The translations under genes and the position numbers were made by a program. The notes below the pieces were generated by a model. It made no database searches and was not told the DNA's origin. It was given only the letters and a program-made list of their open reading frames with translations. Below, in pieces: positions 10,222 to 20,939 of a stretch of DNA of 64,000 nt. The DNA is from Odontocerum albicorne (taxonomy: Eukaryota; Arthropoda; Insecta; Trichoptera; Odontoceridae). The DNA is taken from positions 28,891,315 through 28,955,314 of the forward strand of contig OX463845.1 of assembly GCA_949825065.1 (NCBI GenBank), read 5' to 3'. Position 1 is the stretch's first letter. Each line of letters begins with the position of its first letter.

Positions 10222-12192
10222 TAGACACATACAGATTCATGAGATCTATGTTAAATTCAATATTAAATAAATATTACACTATAATAATAATTATTAGACA
10301 CATACAGATTCATGAGACCAATGTTAAATTCAATATTAAATAAGTATTAAAGTTTAAAAATAATTACTAGACACATACGGATTCATGAGAGCAATGTTAA
10401 ATTCAATATTAAATAAGTATTAGAGCATAATAATAATTACTGGACACATACGGATTCATGAGAGCAATGTTAAATTCAATATTAAATAAGTATTACAGTA
10501 CAATAATAATTACTAGACACATACAGATTCATGAGAACAATGTTAAATTCAATATTAAATAAGTATTAGAGCATAATAATAATTACTGGACACATACGGA
10601 TTCATGAGAGCAATGTTAAATTCAATATTGAATAAGTATTACAGTACAATAATAATTACTAGACACATACAGATACATGAGAACAATGTTAAATTCAATA
10701 TTAAATAAGTATTAGAGCATAATAATAATTACTGGACACATACGGATTCATGAGAGCAATGTTAAATTCAATATTAAATAAGTATTACAGTACAATATTA
10801 ATTATTAGACACATACAGATTCATGAGAACAATGTTAAATTCAATATTAAATAAGTATTAGAGCATAATAATAATTACTGGACACACACGGATTCATGAG
10901 AGCAATGTTAAATTTAATATTAAATAAGTATTACAGTACAATAATAATTACTAGACACATACAGATTCATGAGAACAATGTTAAATTCAATATTAAATAA
11001 GTATTAGAGCATAATAATAATTACTGGACACATACGGATTCATGAGAGCAATGTTAAATTCAATATTAAATAAGTATTACAGTACAATAATAATTACTAG
11101 ACACATACAGATTCATGAGAACAATGTTAAATTCAATATTAAATAAGTATTAGAGCATAATAATAATTACTGGACACATACGAATTCATGAGAGCAATGT
11201 TAAATTCAATATTGAATAAGTATTACAGTACAATAATAATTACTAGACACATACAGATTCATGAGAACAATGTTAAATTCAATATTAAATAAGTATTAGA
11301 GCATAATAATAATTACTGGACACATACGGATTCATGAGAGCAATGTTAAATTCAATATTAAATAAGTATTACAGTACAATAATAATTACTAGACACATAC
11401 AGATTCATGAGAACAATGTTAAATTCAATATTAAATAAGTATTAGAGCATAATAATAATTACTGGACACATACGGATTCATGAGAGCAATGTTAAATTCA
11501 ATATTAAATAAGTATTACAGTACAATAATAATTACTAGACACATACAGATTCATGAGAACAATGTTAAATTCAATATTAAATAAGTATTAGAGCATAATA
11601 ATAATTACTGGACACATACGGATTCCTGAGAGCAATGTTAAATTCAATTTTAAATAAGTATTACAGTACAATAATAATTACTAGACACATACAGATTCAT
11701 GAGAACAATGTTAAATTCAATATTAAATAAGTATTAGAGCATAATAATAATTACTGGACACATACGGATTCATGAGAGCAATGTTAAATTCAATATTGAA
11801 TAAGTATTACAGTACAATAATAATTACTAGACACATACAGATTCATGAGAACAATGTTAAATTCAATATTAAATAAGTATTAGAGCATAATAATAATTAC
11901 TGGACACATACGGATTCATGAGAGCAATGTTAAATTCAATATTAAATAAGTATTACAGTACAATAATAATTACTAGACACATACAGATTCATGAGAACAA
12001 TGTTAAATTCAATATTAAATAAGTATTACAGCATAATAATAATTACTTGACACATACGGATTCATGAGAGCAATGTTAAATTCAATATTAAATAAGTATT
12101 ACAGTACAATAATAATTACTAGACACATACAGATTCATGAGAGCAATGTTACATTTAATATTAAATAAATATTATATTATAATAATAATTAG
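10222..12192. repeat. 73-bp satellite array, 27 units, mostly alternating A/B (146-bp dimer)
   Basis: The marker 'acacatac' recurs from 10225 to 12123 at exact 73-base steps (26 intervals, 27 units). From the fourth unit on, two variants alternate. Variant A has 'acacatacagattcatgaga', 'acaatg' and 'agtattagagcataa'. Variant B has 'acacatacggattcatgaga', 'gcaatg' and 'agtattacagtacaa'. The working repeat is therefore a 146-bp dimer present about 11 times. The first three units and the last are more diverged. The first and last share features absent inside ('aataaatatta' instead of 'aataagtatta'), as expected when the interior is homogenised by unequal exchange. No open frame runs through it. 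Confidence 0.97.
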
Positions 12193-12304
12193 CTAAATAT
12201 GTCGGGAACGCTCTGAAATTCGTCTGAACCTAAAATAAATGTAAAATATAAAGTCACCGAAATAACTAATTATACACACATATGTACATACATTATTTCA
12301 CGTT

Positions 12305-12830
12305 ATTTCCCTATCGGGGTAGATAAAGTACAGGGTGTCATACTTTCCAATATCGATACACATCTTTAGCTTCTTCTGCGTCCAAATACCTTCTCATACA
12401 ACTTCTACGATTTCTTTGATTCTTCGTTTGCTTCTTTCAAAATATCATTCACTTGATCCAACCATGCATTGCTTGGTCTTTCTTTCACACGCTTTCCACT
12501 CACATTTGCACCATATATCTGTTTTGTAAGTCTTTCTTCATTTATTCGTTCCGCATGCCCAAACCATCTCAACGTACTTACTTAACATGTTGAGTTAACG
12601 TTCACCCTTAATCACATTATTCCATTTTCTGTGATACATTGTTACTCCATATATTTTTCTCAATACACGGATTTCTACAGTATTTATTCGGCTCCTTTCA
12701 GTCTTTTTCCGCGTCCACATTCCACTCCCATACATCAAAGTTGGCACCAAGATACTATTGTGGACTATAATCTTAGCAGATTTTGATACTGTCAGGTTCG
12801 TGTATATATATTTTAATGCCTCACTGACTT
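12305..12830 (-). pseudogene. LINE 3' tail, minus strand
   Basis: The plus strand shows the complement of the recurrent LINE tail: 'ccctatcggggtagataaag' (end of the element, compare 'ctaccccgatagggta' at 45.5 kb), then '...cttcacttgatcc', and 'gcatgcccaaaccatctcaacgta', which is antisense to the LRWFGHA block. Further upstream in the element (to about 12830) lies 'cgtccacattccactcccatacatcaaagttggcacc', antisense to the '..LMYGSGMWT' region that commonly follows the reverse transcriptase thumb. It has many frameshifts and no RT core. Confidence 0.6.
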
Positions 12831-13173
12831 TGTTTATTATCGCTACACAAATTATTGTCGATAATAATTAAGGTAGTTCAGATTTGTAATGATAAATGTC
12901 GAATTATTTTCACTTTTGTAAATAAAATGAGGCCTTTGCTATAATAATTCATTATTAAAATTGAAAGAATTTATTTTTACCTACTTCCTTATCCGGTGTT
13001 AAATAAATAATAGGCCACTTCAATATGTCTGAAACACAAATTCATATATATTAGAAGCAACCATACGAGAAAAATTACTGTAATATCTCCAAAATCTGTA
13101 TCTTGTACAAAAGATATTTTATAAAAAGTTGATGTCCTTAAGACAAAATCTACATATTACAATCAAGCCAGTT

Positions 13174-13343
13174 GACTGTAAACTCTCGATTATCCTGGCT
13201 TGCATTAAGCGGGTTACGTTTGACGCCGGGGCAGTAAAAAAACGTTTTTTTTATGTTTTACGTAACATTTTGAAATGTTATAAAAATCTTATTTTCACTG
13301 CCCCGATTGAAGGGACCCCGGATAATAGAGAGTTTACTGTAGT
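13174..13343. mobile_element. Pogo-like MITE
   Basis: The inverted ends 'actgtaaactctcgattatcc' (from about 13174) and 'ggataatagagagtttactgtag' (to about 13342) enclose about 170 bases. A second inverted pair, 'cggggcagtaaaa' / 'ttttcactgccccg', lies inside. The ends are of the 'cagt.aactctc.attatccgg' type known from pogo/Tigger elements. There is no coding capacity. The exact tip and TA duplication are not clear on the left. Confidence 0.65.
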
Positions 13344-13619
13344 TATAATCTTAAAATATCATAGAAAGTCTTCCATCCGATATTTAATCATTCTAAGAGG
13401 AAGAAATATATATTCAATTGATTGACAGTAATAAAAAGACAAATTTTAATCATTATAAAACTTAGCTACATTATGAAAACGTCATTAATGTAATTTTCGA
13501 TAGTAATTGTACTTTTTATAGTAGTAGTGGAAACCATTAAGCGATATTTAGCCTCTATGGACATTTGATTGCATTGTACTACATTTTCGATATATACTCA
13601 CTTATCTTATTAGGCTTAT

Positions 13620-13735
13620 AGCTACGAATTAATCTCTTCCAACTAACAAAATATATGAAAACCTATAATCAAAACTATAATCCTTTTAAAAAAATCTGGG
13701 TTGCAACGGTAAACTACGCCACGGTGTTCGTCATT
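13620..13735 (-). mobile_element. SINE family A, decayed, minus strand
   Basis: The plus strand has 'ttaatctcttccaactaac' and, about 60 bases on, 'ctgggttgcaacggtaaactacgccacgg'. These are the complement of the family-A tail and head. The internal tRNA-like boxes are worn. Confidence 0.45.
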
Positions 13736-13800
13736 CTAGATGAAAGATCACAACTTTTATTAAATCTCCTCCTAACTGAAAATTTCAGGTCTGGATTTTT

Positions 13801-13963
13801 GTAATGTCACATAATAAAATAGTAGATACGTAAAACCGTGCCAAGAATATAATTTTGTAATGTCACATAATAAAATAGTACGTAAAACTGTGCCTAGAAT
13901 ATAATTTTGTAATGTCACATAGTAAAAGAGTATGTAAACCTGTGCCTAGAATATAATTTTGTC
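13801..13963. repeat. Three tandem units of about 52-56 bp
   Basis: 'gtaatgtcacataataaaat' begins at 13801, 13857 and 13909 (third copy slightly changed), each followed by 'acgtaaaac.gtgcc.agaat'. Copies differ by small indels. There is no coding content. Confidence 0.85.
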
Positions 13964-15200
13964 CTGATTCTGGAGCTGCAGGTGTAAAATACTTAGACGA
14001 GTAACTTTAAAGGATGTAATGAAAGGATGTTCAAATTACGTCACTTATATTTCTTCATTTTTCACAATATTTTGCTTCTTAACGTTACCTACATCCGATC
14101 CAACATTAATTTATGACTGGATAATTTGTTTGAACACGTTTTTATCTTGTAATTTTGTGCAACATTCATTAAACCTATTTTTCTAAAGTAGAAATAAATA
14201 AGGCAAACATTTTTTTCTTATTATATTATTGTATTAACATTTTTTACAGTACAGTCAGCCGGATGGCAACCAGAAAGATATATTACAGAGACCTTAAGTC
14301 AAAATACGACTGGAACATTCAAATAATAAATTGGGGACCAGCAACATTTAACCAATAACCATCGAATCGTAGTAACGAGTCTAGTACAGCTAGTATAAAA
14401 TAAAATCAAGTCTCACGCACGAGTATGAAAATCATACATAAAAAAATGGATAAGGCAAAGACAGCATACTGAAATTTTCTACAAAATAATGTCACTTATG
14501 TATATTTATTTTATTAAAATATTGCCTTGTTTTGTTTTAAACAAAATTATTATATTTAATTAAAATCGAGATGAAAAATGATATATTTTCCTAATCATTT
14601 GCCTATACAATTATTACCTCAGTAGTGTACGAGTATATAATATATAATAGTTATAATTGGATTACGTAAATATGTTATCAAATATAAGCTGATTTTAGAT
14701 TTAAGATATTAATCAATATTTGAATTAACTGTCAATAAAACTTATTTTCAGTTCGAGATAAATGAAAATAATTTTTCATTTATTTTAATAACCATAAAAA
14801 TCTATCACCGTGTTGCGTGCACTCATTTCGTTATAAATGGCGCGATCTGCTTTCGTCGAATTGCGAAAACCAACGTCAATTCATCATTGTCAAATTGGGA
14901 AAAGCTCTCAATAACGCCCAACAAACATAGTTCGATGATATGTTTAGAAAAAAATTCAAGTGATTTTTCTAAGCCCACGTTTAACCTATTCAAAAATGGC
15001 CTGATGGATGAAGTCACGCAGCGTCTTAGATCAATGACATGAATAAAGAATATACAATAAATATTCGTTGGAAATCTGGTGCATTTTGTTTTGCTCTGAA
15101 AGGAAACTAATTATTTCCTCATGTATAAAATATACTACCAATTAAATCTTTCTGATAAAAAATGCAAATATGTAATAGATGTTCTAAATATAAAGTCCAA
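13964..15200. other. AT-rich stretch with no recognised gene
   Basis: I see nothing nameable. The minus-strand frame 15017-14823 (64 codons, SSIRPFLNRLNVGLEKSLEF...) has reasonable composition but is short and matches no family I know. Confidence 0.4.
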
Positions 15201-15204
15201 ATGT

Positions 15205-15315
15205 ATCGTACCATACCGTGTGCTGTACTGTGCAGTACTATTACCGTGCAAAACCGCACTGCATCGTGCTGTACCGTACTATACCGCACCGTACCGTGCC
15301 GTTCGATCATATCGT
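15205..15315. repeat. Degenerate pentamer repeat (cc/tgtac type)
   Basis: The run is built of 'ccgta', 'ctgta' and 'ccgtg' words (for example 'gtgctgtaccgtactatacc'), an imperfect pentanucleotide microsatellite. It creates stop-poor frames on both strands (15121-15393 + and 15418-15119 -) that should not be read as genes. It directly adjoins the end of the mariner relic at 15348. Confidence 0.8.
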
Positions 15316-15347
15316 AACTTATTGTTTTACACTTACGTTGTGTATAT

Positions 15348-15870
15348 AGTACAAGGTATCCCAAAAATGTATATATACTTTGAATTATTATAAAATAGAT
15401 TTTTTTTATTCGTCGCAAGTGTTCAAATTAATGAGCGTTCTGGTTCATGTACTTTTGATAATGTGGTACCGTGAACATCACGAATCATTTATATTAGTAT
15501 TTAGGTAAATTATCTTCAATGGCTGCTCTCAATTCATTACCTGTTGCTGGTTTTGAGACATTAACTTTACCTTTGATGAATTTCCATAAAAAAGTTCGTT
15601 GGCAGAAGGTCTGGAGAGCATGGGGTATTAAACGCTACATCTACGTTTAATCCATCTGTTTCGAGCATTTTTTGTTCATTAAGATAGGCCCTCACACATC
15701 ACGATGGTTGTGAAGAGATGCACCATCTCGCTGCGAATATTGTACTGTACAATATCTTGTCTTTCTCATCCCTAAACCTTTCAGCTTGGTATAACAAATT
15801 CCAGCATCAAGATCCAGTAAACAGCACGGTGTAAATGTTAATAAACATCTTTCGGGCACCCTATCGTACA
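15348..15870 (-). pseudogene. Mariner-like transposase relic with its 3' terminal repeat
   Basis: On the minus strand, pieces in several frames follow the order of a mariner-type DDE transposase. First comes a '.RDGASLHNHRDV' block (about 15735-15695; compare the usual QQDGAPPHY, here with the first Q or D changed). Next are '.YLNEQ..' and 'PCSPDLLPTNFF' (third catalytic region, where the expected D is read as N), then 'LWKFIKGKVNVSKPATGNEL'. The plus-strand end at about 15350 (ggtatcccaaaaatgtatat) resembles the 'gg.gtcccaaaa' inverted repeat of many insect mariner-like elements. The 5' half is missing, cut off by a SINE at 15875. Dead copy. Confidence 0.6.
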
Positions 15871-15874
15871 AACT

Positions 15875-16015
15875 AGTGGGTGTATTGTCATGTGACAATT
15901 TCTTCCAACCAACCAGAAAAAATGCACTCTGAAAAACCAGACAGGTACCCTTTGTTGGGTTCTATCGGGAACCAATCCCGTAAAAGTCAGGCGTTCTACG
16001 AACTAAACAGCAGTC
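15875..16015 (-). mobile_element. SINE family A, minus strand
   Basis: The plus strand reads 'gtattgtcatgtgacaattt' then 'cttccaaccaaccagaaa', the complement of the family-A tail. It is followed by 'gggaaccaatcccgtaaaag' (B-box region) and 'gcgttctacgaactaaacag' (A-box region). It abuts and probably truncates the mariner relic. Confidence 0.6.
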
Positions 16016-16650
16016 GTTGTTGAAGATAGCATTAGGGATATAAGTAATTATGTTATGTATTTAAAAAAATGTTAATGGAAAGAATTAGACAAAGACATGT
16101 TTTAAAAAAAATTTAAATAGAGATGGTACCTATATTTTTACTGAGCTGTGGACTTTTAAGAAATCTTATTGGTCGTTTATATTCAAAATAAAGCCCCCTA
16201 AATATTGTTTTCATTTATTTGAAATACCGAATAAAAATATCCGAATGAAATATTTGCGACAATTTTAAACTTATGTTCAATCATATTTTTTTAAAACAAA
16301 GAAGTCCTCAATAAACTTTGTTATATTTAATATGTCAATGTTAATGTAAAATATCTTACGAAAAATATGGTCAAAAAAGTTGAATTTGAAGTAATCCGCT
16401 TTTAAGTAGTAGTTTTAGTGTACTTTTGTGGTATATTTTATTTCATTTCTGCGGCCAAATGACCGTTTTTAAACAAAACATTACAACAAATAAAATTCAA
16501 CATTTACATATGAACAGTGTGAAGCTATAGAACAAACCAAATTGGTGGCGAATAATTTAAGAAAAAAACTTTAAAATCTACAGAATATGACATAATGACA
16601 TTATTTCAGACATTGTGTTGTATTACTCTTTCGTTGTATATAATACAACT
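16016..16650. other. AT-rich stretch with no recognised gene
   Basis: I see no element or credible open frame. Confidence 0.4.
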
Positions 16651-16654
16651 TGGT

Positions 16655-16768
16655 GGGTGTATTTCCATGTAACAACGTTTTCCAACCAACAAGAAAGATA
16701 TTCAAAAAACCACACTGCAAGCCTAAAAAAAATCAGTATGTTGAACGACAGGCGTCTTACCAACTAAG
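16655..16768 (-). mobile_element. SINE family A, minus strand
   Basis: 'gtgggtgtatttccatgtaa', 'ttccaaccaacaagaaagat', and about 60 bases later 'gacaggcgtcttaccaactaagcc' give tail-to-head order on the complement of family A, with a recognisable A-box complement. Confidence 0.65.
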
Positions 16769-17325
16769 CCAAAAGTATATATAGAAGCATGCAGTTGATT
16801 GAAGCATTACATGCATGTAATCAACTGAAAATATATGCAGTTGAATAGTGAATTAATTTTAATATTTTATTTTTATTTCTTCACTTAAAAGTATGTTAGC
16901 CAAACAGATGATGAAACATGTTAACGTATATTCTTTATTACAATTGGATTTGGTATTGCTCTTGAAACAATCCAAGGATATAGAAGGTAAAACAATCAAA
17001 CACATTCGAAATCGATATTTCCAATGAATACAAAATCGTTTTTTTGCCTGGAATATGTTGATGTACATACATCGTATTTAATAGTGTTAACGTTCTATGA
17101 ATGCAATTTTTTTAACGTCTCGAGTTTCGATTCACATGTCTCCCATAGGTTCCCATAAGCCCGTGCGAGCACTGGACCCTACAATGAGATATTTCCCGTG
17201 CGAACACACATTACTCGTGGGAAACAAACTATCCGTGAGATTCTCTATTATCAATTATTATCACCAACGGTCGAGATATGGGAACTCCCCTCCCACATGG
17301 TAATAACCATATAATATATTTTGAG

Positions 17326-17509
17326 AGTTGAATCCTTTTTTAGCATACATACATTATTTAATTTAATAAGGGATATCCAGGGGGATGTACGAGTATATAC
17401 AGAATAAACAGAATTCGAGTTGAATCCTTTTTTAGCATACATACATTATTTAATTTAATAATGGATATCCAGGGGGATGTACGAGTATATACAGAATAAA
17501 CGGAATTCG
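17326..17509. repeat. Two tandem units of 92 bp
   Basis: 'agttgaatccttttttagca' begins at 17326 and again at 17418. The two copies differ at only a few positions, so the duplication is recent. Each contains 'ggatatccagggggatgtac' and 'gagtatatacagaataaac'. Confidence 0.9.
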
Positions 17510-17924
17510 ATCGAGTAAAATCTTCATATTCTTTAAACAACTGTTTCGTAACACCATCAACTCCGACAGTTCTTAACAATTCTTGTTAAACAACTACTCA
17601 CTAATTTATTTTTTATTTTATTTTATTTACACATAATAAGAAATCTATAAATACACAATTTGCGAAAAAACAACACGTAATTTAATTTAGACTCACCAGT
17701 TTAATGGATCTGGGTTTGTTGCCTTTCATTTGTCGTGTACCCAGTAAACTAGACCTTTTAATAGTATCTGTATTTAATGTATTATCTGCAATTTATGTGT
17801 TTTAGAAGTGTTATTTAAATATAATCTGTACATACTATGTTGCTATCAATATACCTATTATTTATTTATTTAAACTAGGCTTTTGCCTGTATCTCACTAA
17901 TAAAACTAAAACTTCATTCACAAA

Positions 17925-18025
17925 AGGTCTAAATGTAAAAACAGTCCTGGACACGGCTGCAATTGATCCTGATGAGAATACATGCTAACCACTTGGCCTA
18001 AGGGCACGACCACGGGTACCATATG
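17925..18025 (-). mobile_element. tRNA-like SINE head, minus strand
   Basis: On the minus strand 'gcccttaggccaagtggttagcat' carries an A box of the form TAGGCCAAGTGG. 'caggatcaattgcagcc' follows as a diverged B box. No flanking tail of family A or C is clear, so the family is open. It is not a tRNA gene: the acceptor ends do not pair. Confidence 0.5.
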
Positions 18026-18039
18026 AGTCTTGATTTATC

Positions 18040-19510
18040 TGGACTCGACGTATTCAAAGTATTTTTTTACTATTTTGTAAAATTATTTTACTTACAGTTT
18101 TTCATAATTGTGTTAAAGTATTCTTATTTTTAACTATTTATTAGAAATATATACGTACACTTAAGTTTCCTTTACAAACCATACCATCATTTATTCGACA
18201 AAAGACAAAATATCAATAACCTTAAAAAACAACACTATTCAGAAAACGTACGGTGCATTAAAAAACTAACGTGAAACCAATATTGAAAAAAAGTTAAATA
18301 CAATCAAAGAAACTACAAAGTTAATTATAATACACATACATAAAAAAAACTTCATTAAAATATAATACTTAAAAAAAACAAATAAAACGAAAATTAAAAT
18401 GAAATAACCAGTCTCCCGATCAAGATCCGTGGATTGAAGGACCCTCCTGAGTTTAACTTTATTAAAAATATCTACCACGGCAGGCATGATGTACAACTGT
18501 ATTTAAACTTTTATTGGAAATTTTATCCAAATTTCTCACGAGATTTCTACATAAAACGACATAATTCTGGCTCTAATCTCTTCAAGTCCTCTTCACCTTT
18601 TCCCTGAGTTGAGGTTGTCTCACGCACCGCCGTGGGACATTTCCCATGCGAACTGGCTGCCACTCGTGGGAATCGGAATACCTTCCGAGCGGCACGACTC
18701 TCCATTCTTCTTCTGCGGGCCATCACCATTATCGTGTGGATTGTACTAATATCTGTAATAACAATAATCACTCTAGACACTTTGATTGTCCACTGATTGT
18801 GGTGCGGGGGGTATTAGGAAGTTTGCTGTGGACACAGGAGTAACAAATGAGGGGTGCTTGATTACAAAGATCAAAATGAAAATGCTAGTATTTTGACCCA
18901 AAAAGTTTTTCAAATCAAACAAAAAGGTACCTAATTATTTTGTTCTATCATTCGTACAGTGTCGTTCAACTTATCTGAATTGACGATGGAGATATATTGA
19001 AAGTTGACAAGAGTTGGTGGGAGGTAGCACTGGCTTTAGATTTCCTACCACTAAAGTAGGCACGGAGTTCGTTATGGCACTTGTTTACCGTACATGAGGA
19101 GGCAAAAACGCTCTCAGAAATATAATCTCTGCTGCCAAGATTCTTAACCTGGCCCTTTCATTTAGATTCCATGTGTAGTGCTTAAGAATGCGTATGGTTC
19201 GCTCTACACCTTCTCAACTCTCCTTTGGGAAATGAAGTCGTAGACACTGAATCAAGGAACAACGATATATCATATTATCTAAAAAGAATTATTAACCAAG
19301 GGAAAAATATATTGCAATCGAAGTAGAGGAAGGTTCTGCATCTTAGTTATTTCGAATTGCAGTGAATAAGATAAAGATTGTCATGATGGTGGAAAATCTC
19401 TAATAGGAGACGTCACCTCGAGAGTAAAGTATGAGAGTAAACAGATCAACTACTATTACATTTACTTGCATTTTTGTTAGGTATGCCTTTTAATTATGAT
19501 TTTCGGACTT
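18040..19510. other. No recognised gene; contains a second copy of a short dispersed motif
   Basis: Most of this stretch is unassigned. At about 18632-18670, 'catttcccatgcgaactggc...cactcgtgggaa' resembles 'atttcccgtgcgaacacaca...actcgtgggaa' at about 17190-17223. Both have the inverted halves ttccc/gggaa, so a small hairpin-bearing repeat is likely. Open frames on both strands at 18547-18843 are fragmentary and unrecognised. Confidence 0.35.
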
Positions 19511-19514
19511 CTAA

Positions 19515-19828
19515 ATGATAAAAGAAGCCGACCACTTAACTTGCCATTTCCAGGTTCCGATTCAGTCAAGATACTTGACTTCCATCCAGGGGTTTTGGGT
19601 ACGATTCCCGATAATATCAAAAGAAATAAATGGGTCTCAATCTCGTAAAAATGTTCATCTGCTGATCATAATCACATCCACTAGACGTGTGTACGTGTTG
19701 TCTCTCTCCAAGTGCAAAAGTAATGACAACACTTGTAATGACGAATTGCGAGTACCGTGCATATTTCAATGGTTCTAAAACTGAAGATTCGATTAAGGAG
19801 GCTGACGACAATATTATCTCCCGGCCGC
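19515..19828 (+). mobile_element. SINE family C, 3'-truncated, plus strand
   Basis: The tRNA-like head is at 19525-19615, with a B box in 'gggtacgattcccgataat'. The family-C body follows: 'ctagacgtgtgtacgtgttg', 'gcgagtaccgtgcatatttc', 'aatggttctaaaactgaaga' and 'gacaatattatctccc'. It stops there and family-A SINE 19853 begins 25 bases later. The 87-codon open frame across it is incidental. Confidence 0.65.
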
Positions 19829-19852
19829 ACCTTTTATAATTCTTCATGTATT

Positions 19853-19990
19853 GGGCGACCTCCATAGTCTAGTTGTTAAGACACATAACTCCCAGCCCGT
19901 GGGCTGCCGGGCCTATTTCCATTGATAGCCAATATTTTACTTAAGGCCTCGTTTACATATTTCTGATTATATTGGAAGTATTTAATAAAA
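19853..19990 (+). mobile_element. SINE family A, plus strand
   Basis: The head 'gcgacctccatagtctagttgttaagac' (A-box-like), 'cagcccgtgggctgccgggc' and a worn B box come first. The body follows: 'ttaaggcctcgtttacatatttctg', 'attatattggaag'. It aligns with 2893-3052 from end to end. Confidence 0.75.
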
Positions 19991-20179
19991 AATAATGAAG
20001 ATATGAAAAGAAAATTAATGATTGTTTAATATTTGAATTTATATTTTTAATATGAGTTAATTTGTTTTTGCTTTGCTTGTTACATACTAACATACGAGTA
20101 TAATAGGTATTCTATTTTTTCAAAGTTATTAACCAAAAACACCGGTTTAAAATGTTTAATATTTTGTTCATATTGTTGT

Positions 20180-20235
20180 GACGAAGAGATTGCCACTTGG
20201 CCATAAAACTGCCAGGCTGTACTGTACATATATGG
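20180..20235 (+). mobile_element. SINE family A tail fragment
   Basis: 'gaagagattgccacttggccataaaactgccaggctgtact' is the family-A 3' module with the attgcc...ggcca hairpin. An (AG)n run follows at 20262-20275. Confidence 0.6.
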
Positions 20236-20624
20236 TATATAACAAAAGTGTTCAGTCTTCGGAGAGAGAGAGAGAGCCACACTCTTCAATATGTTCACAT
20301 CGGATATGTTGAGAAGTACGAGTAGTATACGATTAAGTAACATATTCCAACCCTCACATACAAATGTTGTTACAACTCTGTCAATTTTAAACGTAGTATT
20401 TAACAGAACAGGTCTTAGACGAGAACGACTGAAGCTCTTGCCTTGGAGGACCAATTACTTATATTCCTTAATAAATATCAAAATTATGTTCGTGAATCAA
20501 TCAAAACGATATTATTTCTAACAAATAATCTTGTTTTTATTAATATTTTAGGATCCGTTTTATTAAGAATCGTACAAGAACTTTTATATTTCCGTTTAAA
20601 ATGTAAATAATAAAAATAGTATTC

Positions 20625-20930
20625 CTAGAAATGAGGGTAATAAATATTCGTTATCTTCGACGAGTCTTCCGGTTATTTGGGCACATTGCTAGTAGCCAAG
20701 GAGTTTGGAGAGGTTTGTGGTTACAGGAGGCGTGGAAAAACGACGCACAAGAGGAAAAATCCTATTGTGTTGGACGTGGAAAGACGATGCACAAGAGGAA
20801 GAATTCTAAAGTGAGGGACGCAACTGGACTACCTTTGACATCTGCCCTTCGAGCCGTGGAGTGTCGGGATAGATGGTGAGGAGTCGTCTGAGACTATCAT
20901 GAGAATAACGAATCTCAGTCATGAGCTACA
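20625..20930 (+). pseudogene. Decayed C-terminal tail of a LINE polyprotein
   Basis: The open frame 20631-20879 reads INIRYLRRVFRLFGHIASSQ near its start, matching the 'LRW.GHIARM' block of LINE ORF2 tails. It ends with ALRAVECRDRW, matching the '..A.DR..W' block. Between them 'tggaaaaacgacgcacaagagg' is duplicated as 'tggaaagacgatgcacaagagg' 45 bases later, so the frame is expanded. The spacing matches the RTE-like LINE at 24.6-24.8 kb in layout but not in sequence. Confidence 0.45.
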
Positions 20931-20939
20931 CGACAGAAT

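Noticed and set aside
10222..12192. CRISPR array
   Set aside because: Repeats are directly adjacent, with no unique spacers and constant 73-base period; this is a satellite in a eukaryotic genome.
15119..15418. Open frames of 90-99 codons on both strands
   Set aside because: They are produced by the degenerate pentamer repeat, which lacks stop words in several frames; no domain is present.
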